Source: Heterodera schachtii (Eukaryota; Nematoda; Chromadorea; Rhabditida; Heteroderidae). From it: 64,000 bases of DNA. This document shows, piece after piece, positions 1 to 11,444 of this stretch; positions within the stretch are counted from its first letter, which is position 1; every line of letters begins with the position of its first letter. The stretch lies in the NCBI GenBank assembly GCA_023374025.1, contig SIJG01000039.1, forward strand, positions 1,088,579 to 1,152,578, written 5' to 3'. The position numbers and the translations under genes were made by a program. The notes under the pieces were generated by a model. That model worked only from the letters and a program-made list of their open reading frames with translations, searched no databases and had not been told where the DNA came from.

Positions 1-2699
1 ATTTATTTTTTAATAAAAATCAAAATTAATTCTTGTTATTTAAAATATTAAAATAAAATACTGTTCCCCTGATTAAAGAAGATATATTCAATATTAATTC
101 CTTTAATTTTTCATTTTTCAATATTTATTCGTATAAATTATTTTCAAATAACTAAATCCATCAAAAATTTTATTCAATGTTTAACCTTATGCTGCGAATT
201 TAAAAAATCCTTGCGGTGAAAAAGTTGCTGCGGTTGTGGATCGTGAATACCCCATATACTACTCCTCTTTTTTTAGCTTTTTAAAATTTTAATAAATGTG
301 AAAAAAATATTTTTATTGATTTATTAATGCTATGATGAGGTGAAAAATTGTTGCCTTTAAGTTTTTTAAACTTTTTTCCATTTATTTATTATAAAAAATT
401 ACATTTCTGAAGAGTTATTTAATCATTAATTAATTTTAAAGTCTGGAATAAGCTCTTCTTCATAATATATTTTTGGTGATTTACATATTTATTAAATTTT
501 GAAATTATGTTGATGCTTTTCAGGTTTTGGGAAGGTGAAAAATTAAACATTATTTATTTTACACCAAGAATGAATTTTTTGGGATTTATAAAAATGAAAA
601 TTCTGAATAAATTAAATTTCTTAAATAAATTTTCTTTTTTAATTAACTATCTTTAATTTAAATAAATCTAATTTGCTTTCCATGACATTCAATTATAAGC
701 AATATTTCTATTTGAAAAATTTCATTTTTATTTGAAATTTAATTAAGTTCTCTTTGTTTTTCTGTTTCATCTCCAACATAGGTTATTTGGTAATTAGAGC
801 TGATAACAAACAATAATAACTTGTCTATTAAACAACACACTATATTTCTTTTAGAGGCATTTTGTTTGATTTTATTCCTTTTGTTTCAGTGATACATTTT
901 TTAAATTTATTTTGGTTCACCACAATTCAATTTGAATTAATTTTTTAGTTTTTTTATTGGTTGTACATATTTTAAATGAAACAGTTTGTCAAATCGATGA
1001 AGTGAATGACAAAATTTTTGTCTTCCGTTAACTAAATGCTGCTGATGCTCTCAATTGGTTGGATGTTGGGCGTCCGTCCGCCCAGGCATTGCTTTGCGCA
1101 ATAAGACAGAGAGAGATAAGAAGAGAAAGAGATGAGTGAGAGGAGAGTTTCTGAAGCTTTTTGTTTATGGGAATTTTTTTTGGGCATGCAAAAATAATTC
1201 GCAAAATTTATTTCTAAATAATAATTAATAGAGCTCGGTATTTTGAAAAAAAACCTGGACCTGGATTTCCTGGACAAAATCAGTGATTTTTATTAATTAA
1301 TGGAACGATGTTTTGACACTTATAAAAATGCAAAATAAATATTTTAAAGTATATTTTTGCTATTTGAGTTTTTTAATTAATAATTTACAGCATTAATTAT
1401 TTAAGATAAATTGTGTTGCTTCTTCGTATTTTGTTTCATTTAATTACTTTGAAACCGCCCATTTCATGCAGGTCCATTCCTTGGGGTATTGTGTTTCAAA
1501 TTTGTACAGAATCATCTTTGAACGATTGAATTAATGTTTTACTGTAGTGAATAAGTTTCAATTTTCAATAATTTAATTTGCTATTTTTTTACTTCGGCAC
1601 TAGCAATCGGCGCCGCCAAATTTAACTGTTATAACTTTTTTCGTTGCCAGTAAAGTTAACAAATCTGGCATCATTTTAAAGCTCTGTTTTTCCATATAAT
1701 CATGTGAAACTTAAGATCTATCGAATGATATCGTCTGGTAGATCGCATTATATTTTTAACTGAAAAATTTTCTCTTAACTTTAATTTAAGGGATGCTTGA
1801 ATGATTAAAAATAATTTTTATGTTTTATTTTTACTGGAATAGTGGGACTTTTAATGTTCATTTTTATTCGAAAATAAGGTGTTTTTTTAAAATCATTTTT
1901 TTCATTAGGCAAACTGATAATGAATATATTGCTAGATCAAATAGATGAAGATAGTTTATTTAATCACTTTGATTCATATTATAAAAATGCTTTTTAAAAA
2001 TCATTTATTTATTTTATCTATAATAATTTTTTGTTTATTTTTCATTACGATTTTTTAAATTTTTGTTAGAAAAATTTTATAAATTTTAATTTACACTGTA
2101 AATAAAAAATCATAAAGTCTTGATTAATTTTGCAAATTGAAAATGTTTTTTACCATTTGGATCTTTAACCATCGCAGGGCATCATCGTTAAAATTTCAAG
2201 AATCATGCGCCTGCTGGGAATTTGGCTTAATTTTTGAAAATTTGCACTAAACATGCTAAACTTGGTTTAGAGATTTTCTTTTCATACATGCAGATAACCA
2301 AATATCCAAGAAGCAAATATATATAAATAATATAAAATTTAGCACAATTTAAACACATAAATTATTGTTTTTCTTATAATTCCAGTGACGTTTTTGTATT
2401 TAAATAATTTTAAGAATGAAAATATGATACAGAATAAAAAATTAGTGAAAAATCATTCATAACAAATAGTTATAAAAGAAATAAACAAAAAATGCAAAAA
2501 TTAATATTTACATCCTTGATTTTGATCAATAAATCATTATTTGTCCTTATTTTGGCACGACCTCCTTTTTTGTGCTTATTCGTGGATATGAAAATAAAAA
2601 TGCAAAAATTGAATAACTGTTTTGAATTATAGATCATTTTTAGAAGCGAATATTTGAATTAATTTTAATTTGAAAAAAATTACATTTTAATTCATTTTC
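1..2699. other. AT-rich non-coding DNA, no gene seen
   Basis: The stretch is AT-rich with frequent stops in all frames. The only longer frame (81 codons, minus strand, 1032-1277) lies over a purine tract and has no recognisable domain. Small GC-richer patches occur near 182-255 and 1055-1100 but show no gene structure I can support. Nothing resembling a tRNA, rRNA or conserved protein was seen. Confidence 0.6.
1104..1148. repeat. Short GA-rich purine tract
   Basis: About 45 bases are almost entirely A and G on the plus strand, with repeated GAGA and AAGA units. It accounts for the Ser/Leu-rich part of the minus-strand open frame over it. It is a small relative of the much larger CT blocks near 20-22 kb. 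Confidence 0.6.
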
Positions 2700-2973
2700 G
2701 TGATTGTAAAATGCCCCAAAATTTCAGTGAAAATCTGTTAAAAAATGGTCAAAATTTCTATTTTTCCTCCGGCGGCGCCTATCGGCACCGTCGGGCCCCC
2801 AATACGTATTTTTCCATAAAATTTGCTCAAAAACGCAAAAACTGGTAACTTTTTGGTGAAAATCTGTTAACAAATTGCATTAAAATTTTCAAAATTTTTC
2901 CCGGCGGCCCTTACCGGCGCCACCTGACCCCTCCCTGTTCCCAAAATTTTTTTTGGAAAAAGGGCGTCGCAAA
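2700..2973 (-). mobile_element. Orphan copy of the hairpin-pair core module of hAT-like elements
   Basis: Read on the minus strand, this stretch starts with a GCGACGC-type block, an A-rich/T-rich run and a G-rich run, then two GC hairpin motifs at 2903-2924 and 2771-2792, 132 bp apart. Each is followed by a G/A-A-rich stretch and a TTGTTAACAGATTTTC-like segment. The same order of parts is found inside the intact elements at 24.0, 39.9 and 41.3 kb. I see no matching terminal repeats or target duplication around this copy, so it is probably a decayed element remnant. Confidence 0.6.
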
Positions 2974-3300
2974 AAAATATTAGATTTTAAGTAAATTATG
3001 GAGGCAATAGTAGATTTAGAAAAATGTTAATATATTGCTTCATATCCATTTTGTTTGATAACGTAGGTTCGTCTTTTTGATCATCGATAGACGCATAAAT
3101 TAAAAGCTTCAATTCTTATGAATTGTTATTTAAATTATTATTAAGCAAATAACTGCTTCCTTTTAAAGATAATACAAATTCAATTTTATGCCTCTCAAAA
3201 ACAATTAACATATATAATTCATATTAAATTAATTTTTTTATGCTAATTTATCTCTAATAATTCAAAATTTTTAAAAACGAGTTAATATTAAGTTTTTCCA

Positions 3301-3372
3301 ATGAGCGAAAAGCAGTCGAACTCGCGTGCTGTTGAGGCGGCAATTGCTGCAGCTGTAGCGAATTATATTTAG
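3301..3372 (+). CDS. Possible 23-residue small ORF or exon fragment, unknown function
   Basis: An ATG-initiated frame of 23 codons plus TAG stands out because its codons are much GC-richer than the surrounding DNA (TCG, GCG, CGT, GTT, GAG). The peptide begins MSEKQSNSR and ends with an alanine-rich, helix-like segment (about seven alanines in the last fourteen residues). It is too short to assign. It could be a real small peptide, the first exon of a larger gene, a fragment of a retrocopy, or chance. No splice signals or neighbouring coding segments could be supported. Confidence 0.2.
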   Translation: MSEKQSNSRAVEAAIAAAVANYI

Positions 3373-4420
3373 GAAAATGGCACCGTCTTCGAAACATTGG
3401 CATCATCTGATTTATTTATTTTTTGACTGCCCTGGTTCATGTTAAACATTTTATAATATCATTTTAATACAAGAATTGATAATTATTAAAGACATTTAGT
3501 CACATAATATAAGAAAAACGTGATAAAATATCAATATTTTTTCATAAAATTTGTTAGCAATCCAATTTAAAAATATATTTTTAAGATTTATTTGTTTTGT
3601 TCAAAACATTATAAAAATTTCCTAGTAAAAAATAGGCCGTAATGATTTCGCTCACTCAAGATAAACAATTTTACTAAAAATGATAATGATTTTTATTCAA
3701 AACAAAATTTTAACTTTAGATGTTTCAATTAAAATCATTTAATAATTTTTTATTTTAATTTAATGGTATGTATTTATTGTTTAAAATGTATATGCGAACA
3801 TTATTTAAATTTTAAAATTATAATTAAATTTATTCATGTACCGGTGCATATCCAATTGGTAATTCATTTTTATCAAACTTCGATGATTTACTTAAAATTG
3901 AAAAAAAATTATTTGTAGATTTTTTTTAATTTTATCGTTATAATTAATGCATTTAAAGAGTTGATATCCTAAATTTTAACAATTTTTAATAGTCATTTAA
4001 TCAATTTTTAATAATGAATTGTAAATTATTGTTTTCGTTTTTTCGTGTACCAATTTTAACTTACTGCACTATTTTTGACTTAATTTTTGCTTTAGCTTTT
4101 CAACTTCGTTTTAATAAAGACATTAATTAATTATTTTAGTAAAAAGCCTAATTGTTTTAAAATAAAATTATATAGACTAGAAAGGTTAAATTGAATATTC
4201 GACAAAAATTACAAACAAATTAATGTTAAAGGAAAGATTTTTTTTGGAGAAATGACATGCAAATTGACTGTTCGGAAAGCTTCCTCCCTCTCTCTCGCAC
4301 ACAATATAACATTTCTTTTAAATTGGAATTTTTACCCATAAAAATCCTGGTCCATTTATGTACATATTTTATTTGAATTTTTTTAATGGTTTTCTTTTTA
4401 TCGGTATAATTCTTAATTAG
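3373..4420. other. AT-rich non-coding DNA
   Basis: No open frame, RNA gene or repeat of note was seen in this stretch. Short pyrimidine-rich runs occur just downstream, near 4285-4300. Confidence 0.5.
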
Positions 4421-4545
4421 TAGTGATGGGATTTTTAGGCACAAAAAATCGCAAAATACGCACCTAAAAAAAGCACAAAAAATCGCGAAATAGCATTAAA
4501 TAAGCACAAAAACACTCGAATAGGCACTAAAATAAGCAAATAAAA
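4421..4545 (+). mobile_element. Solo terminus of a DNA transposon with reiterated subterminal motif
   Basis: The sequence TAGTGATGGG is followed by a reiterated motif of the type GCACAAAAAATCGCAAAAT, occurring several times in about 110 bp. The same GCAAAAAATCGCAAAATATGCAC type of reiteration occurs (inverted) in the right subterminal region of the hAT-like element ending at 9160. A short terminus followed by reiterated subterminal motifs is the architecture of hAT elements in this window. I could not find the matching opposite end, so this is probably a truncated copy. Confidence 0.4.
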
Positions 4546-6978
4546 GTTTTTTATTAACTCTTTTTAGGTAGGAAAACACGTAAAATAATCAAAACACTTT
4601 TTTTGTTTGCTTATATTTCAATTGTTTTAAAGTTTTTCGAATAAGGAAAATTTTTGAAACCAAAAATTTTTATTAAGAAAAATAATTAAATTCTGGGGAT
4701 CAAATTTTTGTGAAATTTTTTTCAATTCTAGGGGTGTATTTTCTTAAATTTTTTCGGCTCGATTCTTAGAGGTGTATTTTTCTTTTTTATTGCATTTTTG
4801 TTAAGCCAATAATAATAATTTTTAATATATTCTTATAAAAGTTTTTGATTTCGAATAAAAAATAATTAAAACTTAGTTGAATTGTGAATAAGAAAACTCA
4901 CAAATTAGCTTGAATTTTTTAAATATTTTAAATTTCTAATATAAATGGACAAATTTAAAAAATGCACTCAAATTATAGAAATTTACAAAATATAAATGTG
5001 CTTTTTACAAATGCTTAAAATAATTTAATATAACTTACGCCTTTTAAAATTTACTAAAAATTTAAAAAGCTAAAATATAGTTAAAATAAATTAATATTTT
5101 TTTTTCTAATTTTTCTAATATAGGTAAATACTCTTTCATAAAATATCTTTGAAGGTCCTATTAAATTTAATAATATATGTAAGCGTCAGAAAGGCTGTGA
5201 TCAATAAGGCCTTAATTACAATTCTTATTTAAATTATTTTAAAGTTGATTCATTTTTGCATAACCAATTAACGAAATTACAAATCAATTAAACCAGAGAA
5301 GACATTTAGATTAGTATAAATGCAATCAAATATTTAAATAATATTCTAAAATTAAATAAATAGCCGTCTAAAGAGAAAAGTTAAAAAATTTACAATAAAG
5401 AATTAGAATTCTATCGATTATTATATTTAGGTCAACGAAAGAGGTAAAAGACCCATATTCTGTATCTAAAAAGAATATCAGAATTTTCTTTAATCATTTA
5501 AACCCATTTAATATATTATAGTTCCTTTATTGAATGAATCAAAATTCATACAAAACTGTCCAAAAGAACAAAAAATAAAATAAATTGCAATATGTAACTT
5601 AATAAATGAATTTAATCAATAAGCAATTTTAAACAAAATAAAAAATTACATATTAAAACTCTATCATACCAAAGGTAATTATTATTATAAAGAGAATATC
5701 TTAAAAACTTTGTAAATGTTTTTTTTCAAAAATCTTACTCATTCTTTTGAATATAATTAAAGCACTTTTCCATTGATGCAAAATTCAATGCCACCCTATT
5801 CGTCACTTGAATAAAAAAAAAAGCTAAAAATTAAAAAATAAATTATATAGAAAATTGAATAAGGAATTTTACAATATTCCCGTGAAACCAAATATAGTAA
5901 TAATAAAACATTTCAATAAATTAATGGACAGACTTCAAAAAAATATGGACAGCCTGGAAATCATTAGAATAGAAAATATTAATTTTACCCTAAAAAATAT
6001 AAAAATAAATATCTAAAGATGGAATTACAAAAAAAATAATGTTTTTATTACGTTAATAAAGAAGAAAAAAAATAAAAATAAAAATACATTCATCTCCGAA
6101 CCTATTAAAAAAGAAAAAGGAAATTCTTTATAATACCAAATTTTCATAAAATGCAAAAATAAACATAAAAAAATAAAAAAGTGGATTAAATCAAATTTTG
6201 AATAAAAATTTTCTTATAAGGAATATTATATGATTGTAAAAAAACTAAATAGCTTCAACAAAATAAATTTTTGTCTGAAAAATTGCTTTAAAAAACTATC
6301 TAATATATTTAAAAAACTAAAAATAAGCGATTAATTGTTTAATGGAGATACTTTAATGAGATAGAAATTTAACAACACTTTAGCGGGTACGAGATTTTAC
6401 AGATATAGTAGAAGCCATATTACGACTATTAGCGAAATACCTAAACTAAATAAATAAATTTAATTCACAAGTATAATGTCGAATTTTTTGGGCGAAGCTG
6501 CATATTTCTTTGTGGAGAAATGCTCGAACGAAAAGAATTCGTTTGCCCATGAAGAAAAAGTGGGAGCTGCTAAATGTTAAGAGTACAAATTCTAATATTC
6601 ATTCAAAATGAAAATTTTAAATTGTACCATTTCTAATTGATAAGTGATAAGAAGAATTTGTAAAAAAAATAAAAAATCTATCAAAACCACAATTAACCCA
6701 TTTAAGTCCAATTGAAAATCTGAAATAAAAAAAAATAGTAAAATATTATTTATTTTTAAATTATAATAACGAAATTCTAAAATAAGGTTATTTCAAAGTC
6801 AATAATTGAATTTTTAATTCTATTTGAAATTGATGAAAAAAATTATATTAAATGAAATAATATTTTACAAATAAAATAAAAATAATATATTACTCTAACA
6901 AAAAATATAAAAATATGAGTTTTTGTAAAAAATAGAGAAAATATTAAAAATTATGTACAGATTTGATTTAATAATTAG
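4546..6978. other. AT-rich non-coding DNA
   Basis: This stretch is AT-rich with no supported gene. Two copies of an AGGGGTGTATTTTT-like motif occur at about 4730 and 4768; the motif recurs at 21075, 21108 and 26147, suggesting a decayed dispersed repeat. Otherwise nothing was seen. Confidence 0.5.
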
Positions 6979-7090
6979 CAGGGCTGCAAAAAATAAGCAA
7001 AAGCATTTTTTTAAAACTCTGCAACAAAATAGAATTATTTGCAACTTCTTGGAGTTTTCCGACTTTCTGATAAAAGGAATTTTGCAAAAC
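6979..7090 (+). repeat. hAT-type terminus CAGGGCTGC followed by direct-repeat copy 1
   Basis: CAGGGCTGCAAAAAA at 6979 equals the terminal repeat of the element at 8409-9160. From 7007 to 7090 there follows an 84-bp segment that recurs with a few changes at 7409-7491 in the same orientation. The small open frame over it is a by-product of this repeat. It is most likely a truncated element end plus a local duplication. Confidence 0.6.
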
Positions 7091-7408
7091 CAAAACCAAA
7101 AACCAATTTCTTATTTGTTTATTTTATATGTTCAATAATAATGATTTTAATTTTTAATCTCTTTTGATTTATGTTCATTTATTTTGATAAATTAGTTTTG
7201 TTATTTAATAAATTTTTTAAATTAATAAATAAAAACTTTAAAATAAAATGTACTCAAAATTTTTAAATGTCTTTTTTGTCTTCTAAAAGATTTTAAATCT
7301 TCATTTTTCATAATAATCATTACACTGTCTGAGACTTATCTAGATAATTTAAATATAAAAATGAAAAAATATAATTCAAAAAATTAAATTAATTCTTTAA
7401 ATAAAAAA

Positions 7409-7491
7409 TTTTTAAAACTCTGCAACAAAATAGAATTAGTTGCAAATTCTTGGAGTTTTCCTGACATTCTGATAAAAGGAATTTTGCAAAA
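7409..7491 (+). repeat. Direct-repeat copy 2
   Basis: This segment matches 7007-7090 over its length with a handful of substitutions and small gaps, including the blocks AACTCTGCAACAAAATAGAA and GATAAAAGGAATTTTGCAAA. The copies start about 402 bp apart. The sequence between them is AT-rich and otherwise featureless. Confidence 0.7.
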
Positions 7492-8400
7492 CTAATAGAC
7501 TCATCATTTTTTGATCAATTGAAGTTACAATTATTAAATTAAGCTATATTTGGAAATTCTTCATATATTTGTAAAAAACTTGGATTAGTTTTAAATTTTT
7601 ATTTTTGGTTTTGGTTGTGCTATTTTCCAATTAAGTTTTTATATGTTACCATATTTTTTAAATTTATTGTTTAATACACTTAACATAAACTGTTTAGGAT
7701 AATAAATTTTTAAAATAGCACTTAATTATTTTTGCTTCTAAATTTAACATTAAATTTTAAACATATGGAACGAAATTGATAATAAAACTTTCTTTTATTT
7801 GAGTAAAAGTGTGTTTCATTTTCGCTGTTCATTAAACTTAGGCAATGACAATATAATTATATTTTATTTTAAGTGACAAAAATAAAAGGATTAATTTTAT
7901 CGGAGTTTGATTCTTTTCTATAAAATTTAACTTATGCTGCTTATTTTAATTATAAATTATGTTTTTCCTAATTTTATCATTTTAGAATATTACTTTTTAT
8001 TTATTATTATGCCAAAGGCCTGTACAAAATGGAATGAATTTCAATAATAATTTTTACACAATGTTTGTTAATGAAAAATTTGTTCTTATTTTTTAGTTAA
8101 AATTTGTTAAATGTGTATGTGTTTCAATCCTATTGATCGTTTTAATAATTATCACAATAGTCAAGGCTCTACTTTCACTAACTGCAGTCTCCGTAGCTCT
8201 CCTCAGAACAAACTCTTTGAAAGATAAATTTCTGCGGTTCCTTTATTTTTTTTGATTTTTAAATGAAATATTAAAATATAATTTATGCACTTTTAAATTA
8301 TATTTTTTTTTGCTCTATTAAAAAAATTTTCATACTGATAATTATATTTAAGGGTTTATTGAACATGTTTATATGCAATAAATTGATTGAACTTTACTCA
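7492..8400. other. AT-rich non-coding DNA
   Basis: No gene, RNA gene or repeat of note was seen. A slightly GC-richer patch at about 8165-8240 contains no convincing frame. Confidence 0.5.
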
Positions 8401-8408
8401 GTTATTAC

Positions 8409-9160
8409 CAGGGCTGCAAAAAACATGCAAATACATTTTTTTTCTGGCTTTTCCATGCCTAAATAGTAGGGAAAAAACTCTTTTTTTGTCTTTGCATATA
8501 AAAATCGGGACTTTTATTTGCATATTTTGGGCCTTTATGCAATATTTTGCATATTTTGGGCCTTTATGCATTTTCATGCATATTTTGCCATTTTTTGTAC
8601 AGGAGGGCTGAGGGGGCTAAAGTCCCCCCCCCCCCCGAAACACAAAAAACTAAAAATTTTAATACATTTTTTTGAAATTTTAAACAATTTCTTAACAAAA
8701 TTGCATTAAAATACTCAAAAATTTTCCCATCGGCGTTTATCGGCACCACTGGACCCCAAATTGACCATATTTTTGAAAAATGGAGGCAAAAATAGCAATA
8801 AATAGTAATTTTTTGGCGAAAACGGGATTTCAAAAAACGAAATAGACACCCCTAAAAATCGAATTTTTGAATTCAGCCCCCCCCCCCTAAGCCAAGGGTC
8901 TGGCTACGCCCTTTATCAACAGTGAGCTTCACTGCCGAAACTTTCAGAAATTTTTGGTTTGCAATTACAAAAACAACCGATAAAATTTATGATGAATAAA
9001 AATTTAATTAATTTGCACCACTAATTTTTAAGTTTTTTTTTGTGCATATTTGGTGCATATTTTGCGATTTTTTGCATATTTAGTGCATATTTCACGACTT
9101 TATTTGCATATTTATGCGTATATTTTGGCCAGTTTTCGTGCATATTTTTTTGCAGCCCTG
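8409..9160. mobile_element. hAT-like non-autonomous element (MITE), 752 bp
   Basis: The element opens with CAGGGCTGCAAAAAA and closes with its reverse complement, a perfect 15-bp terminal inverted repeat. The flanks are GTTATTAC (8401-8408) and CTTATTAG (9161-9168), which agree at six central positions of eight, compatible with a decayed 8-bp hAT target duplication. Both subterminal regions reiterate a TGCATATTT-type motif (for example 8518-8590 and 9045-9150). No transposase frame is present, so it would need a source in trans. A G-tract repeat (8624-8910) is embedded in it. hAT membership is inferred from termini and duplication length. Confidence 0.7.
8624..8910 (-). mobile_element. G-tract-bounded dispersed repeat, long copy, inside the hAT-like element
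   Basis: On the minus strand the segment begins GGCGTAGCCAGACCCTTGGC, runs into a G tract (C tract at 8877-8887 on the plus strand), then CTGA and an AGGGGTGT motif. It continues through a degenerate GC hairpin core (about 8730-8750) and ends in a second G tract (8624-8636). A shorter copy with the same two ends lies at 21013-21149. Presence of the same ends in two contexts supports a mobile or dispersed unit; whether it inserted into the 8409-9160 element is inference. Confidence 0.55.
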
Positions 9161-11444
9161 CTTATTAGTAATTAATTAATTAATTAAAATAAAATATCTC
9201 TTACATAAAACTAAACTGCTGAAAGTAATAATTGAAGGAAACAATAAAGAAATCTAATTGAAATTAAAGTAAAATATAATATTATTGATCAAAATTATAA
9301 TGAGATTTTGTGATGACTGTTATTTTTAAAAATTGCATAAATATTAATTTATTTATATTTAAAACATTATATTATTTTTTCGCGATCCATCTGATTAATA
9401 GAAAAAGTTACAAAATATTTAATAAAAATAATTTAAGCGATTTAAACATTTCAAGCTTAATTAATGCAAAACACGTGAAACGTTTCTTAGAAATTAGCCA
9501 GAAAATCTATATTCTACTAATGACAAATAAGGTTACGATTCATCATGAATGAATCTTTAAAAAATTTTTTTATCAATATCAAGGAATAATTTCGATCTTC
9601 TCTGAACACCCCACCCCATTCATCGAACGAATAACCTAGTGATAATTCAGCATCATACAATAAATAATTTTTTTATTCAAATTTCATCAAAACAAAAGTA
9701 ATATTTAATGTTAATTAAATTTTGGATAAAAGAGCAAACGAAAATCTTTATTATTTAACAAAAAGGGTTTTAAAACTTAACAATAATCTAAATATATGAA
9801 ACATTTCCACAAATTTTATACCCACGCCTGAGGGCGGGAAACAATCTAGTACAAAAACAAAACAAATCATTTTGTATTAAGAGTTATCATTAAAACACAG
9901 TTATAATTTGTATATTAAAGAAAAATTCTTTGATATGGATTTTTAATTTACGCTTTTACCAATTTATTATTAAAACTTGCTTTATTACTATCTTTAAAAA
10001 TATAATGAATTTAGTTGCTAAGCGTTTAATTGCACCGATTAATACTCTGACTGAGATACGAATAAAATCAAAAATTGAAAAAAAAAATTTTTCATTAGAT
10101 AAAATAAATTATCAATTATCAACAATTTGAATGCATTTAAACTGTAATAAATACGGAAGGCATAATATTCGATATGAACAGCAATTTAAAGCATTTCTAA
10201 TTTTAATAAAGACAATTAACGAAATTGAAATTAAAATAAATGCTCATAAAAAGGAATAAGGAAAAGTCAATTTTTTACTTAATAATTCTTTCTCAATCTA
10301 TTCAAACCCAAATTCTACCTTCACAATAATGAAAAAAATTACCGTATAAAATTTGCTTCGGAAATATTTGGCGCAAACAATTCGCGAAATAATTCGAAAT
10401 GATTGGACAAAATTCAAGCAACTTTAAGGTTATTAAATTTATAATTTTATCAAATAATAAAATCAAAATAATAGTCTATTAGATTTTCTACTAATAATTC
10501 TTTGTCCATTTCATTCATTATAATTCAAAAATAAAAATTATTTTAAAAATATCATCTAGAGTATATTATCACATAATATTATTTTCTTCTTAAACAATTT
10601 CAAATAACTCATTTTTAGCGGAAGTAACAAATAATTATATAAAATGGTATTAAACTTCGCGATTCCATTAAATTCATTTCTACATACTATATCAACTTTT
10701 ATCTTGAGAGAATAACAAAAAATAAAGCAAAATTCTTAAATTTTTCATAGGACTTCAAAATTAAACTTCGGTTTTACACACTGATAAAGTTGCAATTTAA
10801 GTGTGTTTAAAAGAGACGTAAACGAACGTTTATATATTCAGTTTGCGTAGTATTAATTTTTTTATTATTTATTAAATAATTATAAGTAATATCTAATGAC
10901 ATAATAAATAGGATTTTAAATTAGTAATTTAATTGTTTATCTTTTTCAATTTCAAATTTTAGTTTTTTTATTTAGAACCAGCTGGCCTAAAGCTGCCTTG
11001 GACCATGGTTTAGGTGGTTTTCTTAAAAAAAAATATTTAAATAATTTGTTCTTTTCATATGAATAGCACAAATGACTGCTATGTACCTAAAGTTAACTAA
11101 AATTAAAATAATTAAATGAGCTTTAAATTAAAAAAATTGCTTTATATTTTCTTATTTATTAGTTAGCAATATAATTTTTAAACCAAATTAATTTAATTTT
11201 TTATATTTGATTTTTAGTTTATTAATATTTTAGTGCTGCGATACGTATTATTTTAAATATCATTTTAATTTTAATGTTTGTATAAAAATAATCATTGATT
11301 AAAAAATAAATAAAATCTTCCAAAATATTAAAAAATTAGAATAATAGTTCGTTAAATATGAATTAAGAATATATGCATTTAATTACTGCAAAAAACTTTA
11401 AATTCAATTTATAATCTTAACAAAAGTTTTCCGTCTGAAAACAT
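9161..11444. other. AT-rich non-coding DNA
   Basis: Open frames of 66-80 codons here (9310-9552, 9930-10130) have lysine/asparagine/isoleucine-rich composition expected by chance from the base composition. No domain, RNA gene or repeat was seen. Confidence 0.5.

Noticed and set aside
2176..3435. CAGGGC at 2176 and GCCCTG near 3430 as ends of one hAT-like element around the 2.7-kb core
   Set aside because: Matching ends beyond six bases and an 8-bp duplication are lacking (flanks AACCATCG and GTTCATGT differ).
9310..9552. 80-codon frame
   Set aside because: Composition follows the AT-rich background; no domain or conserved motif.
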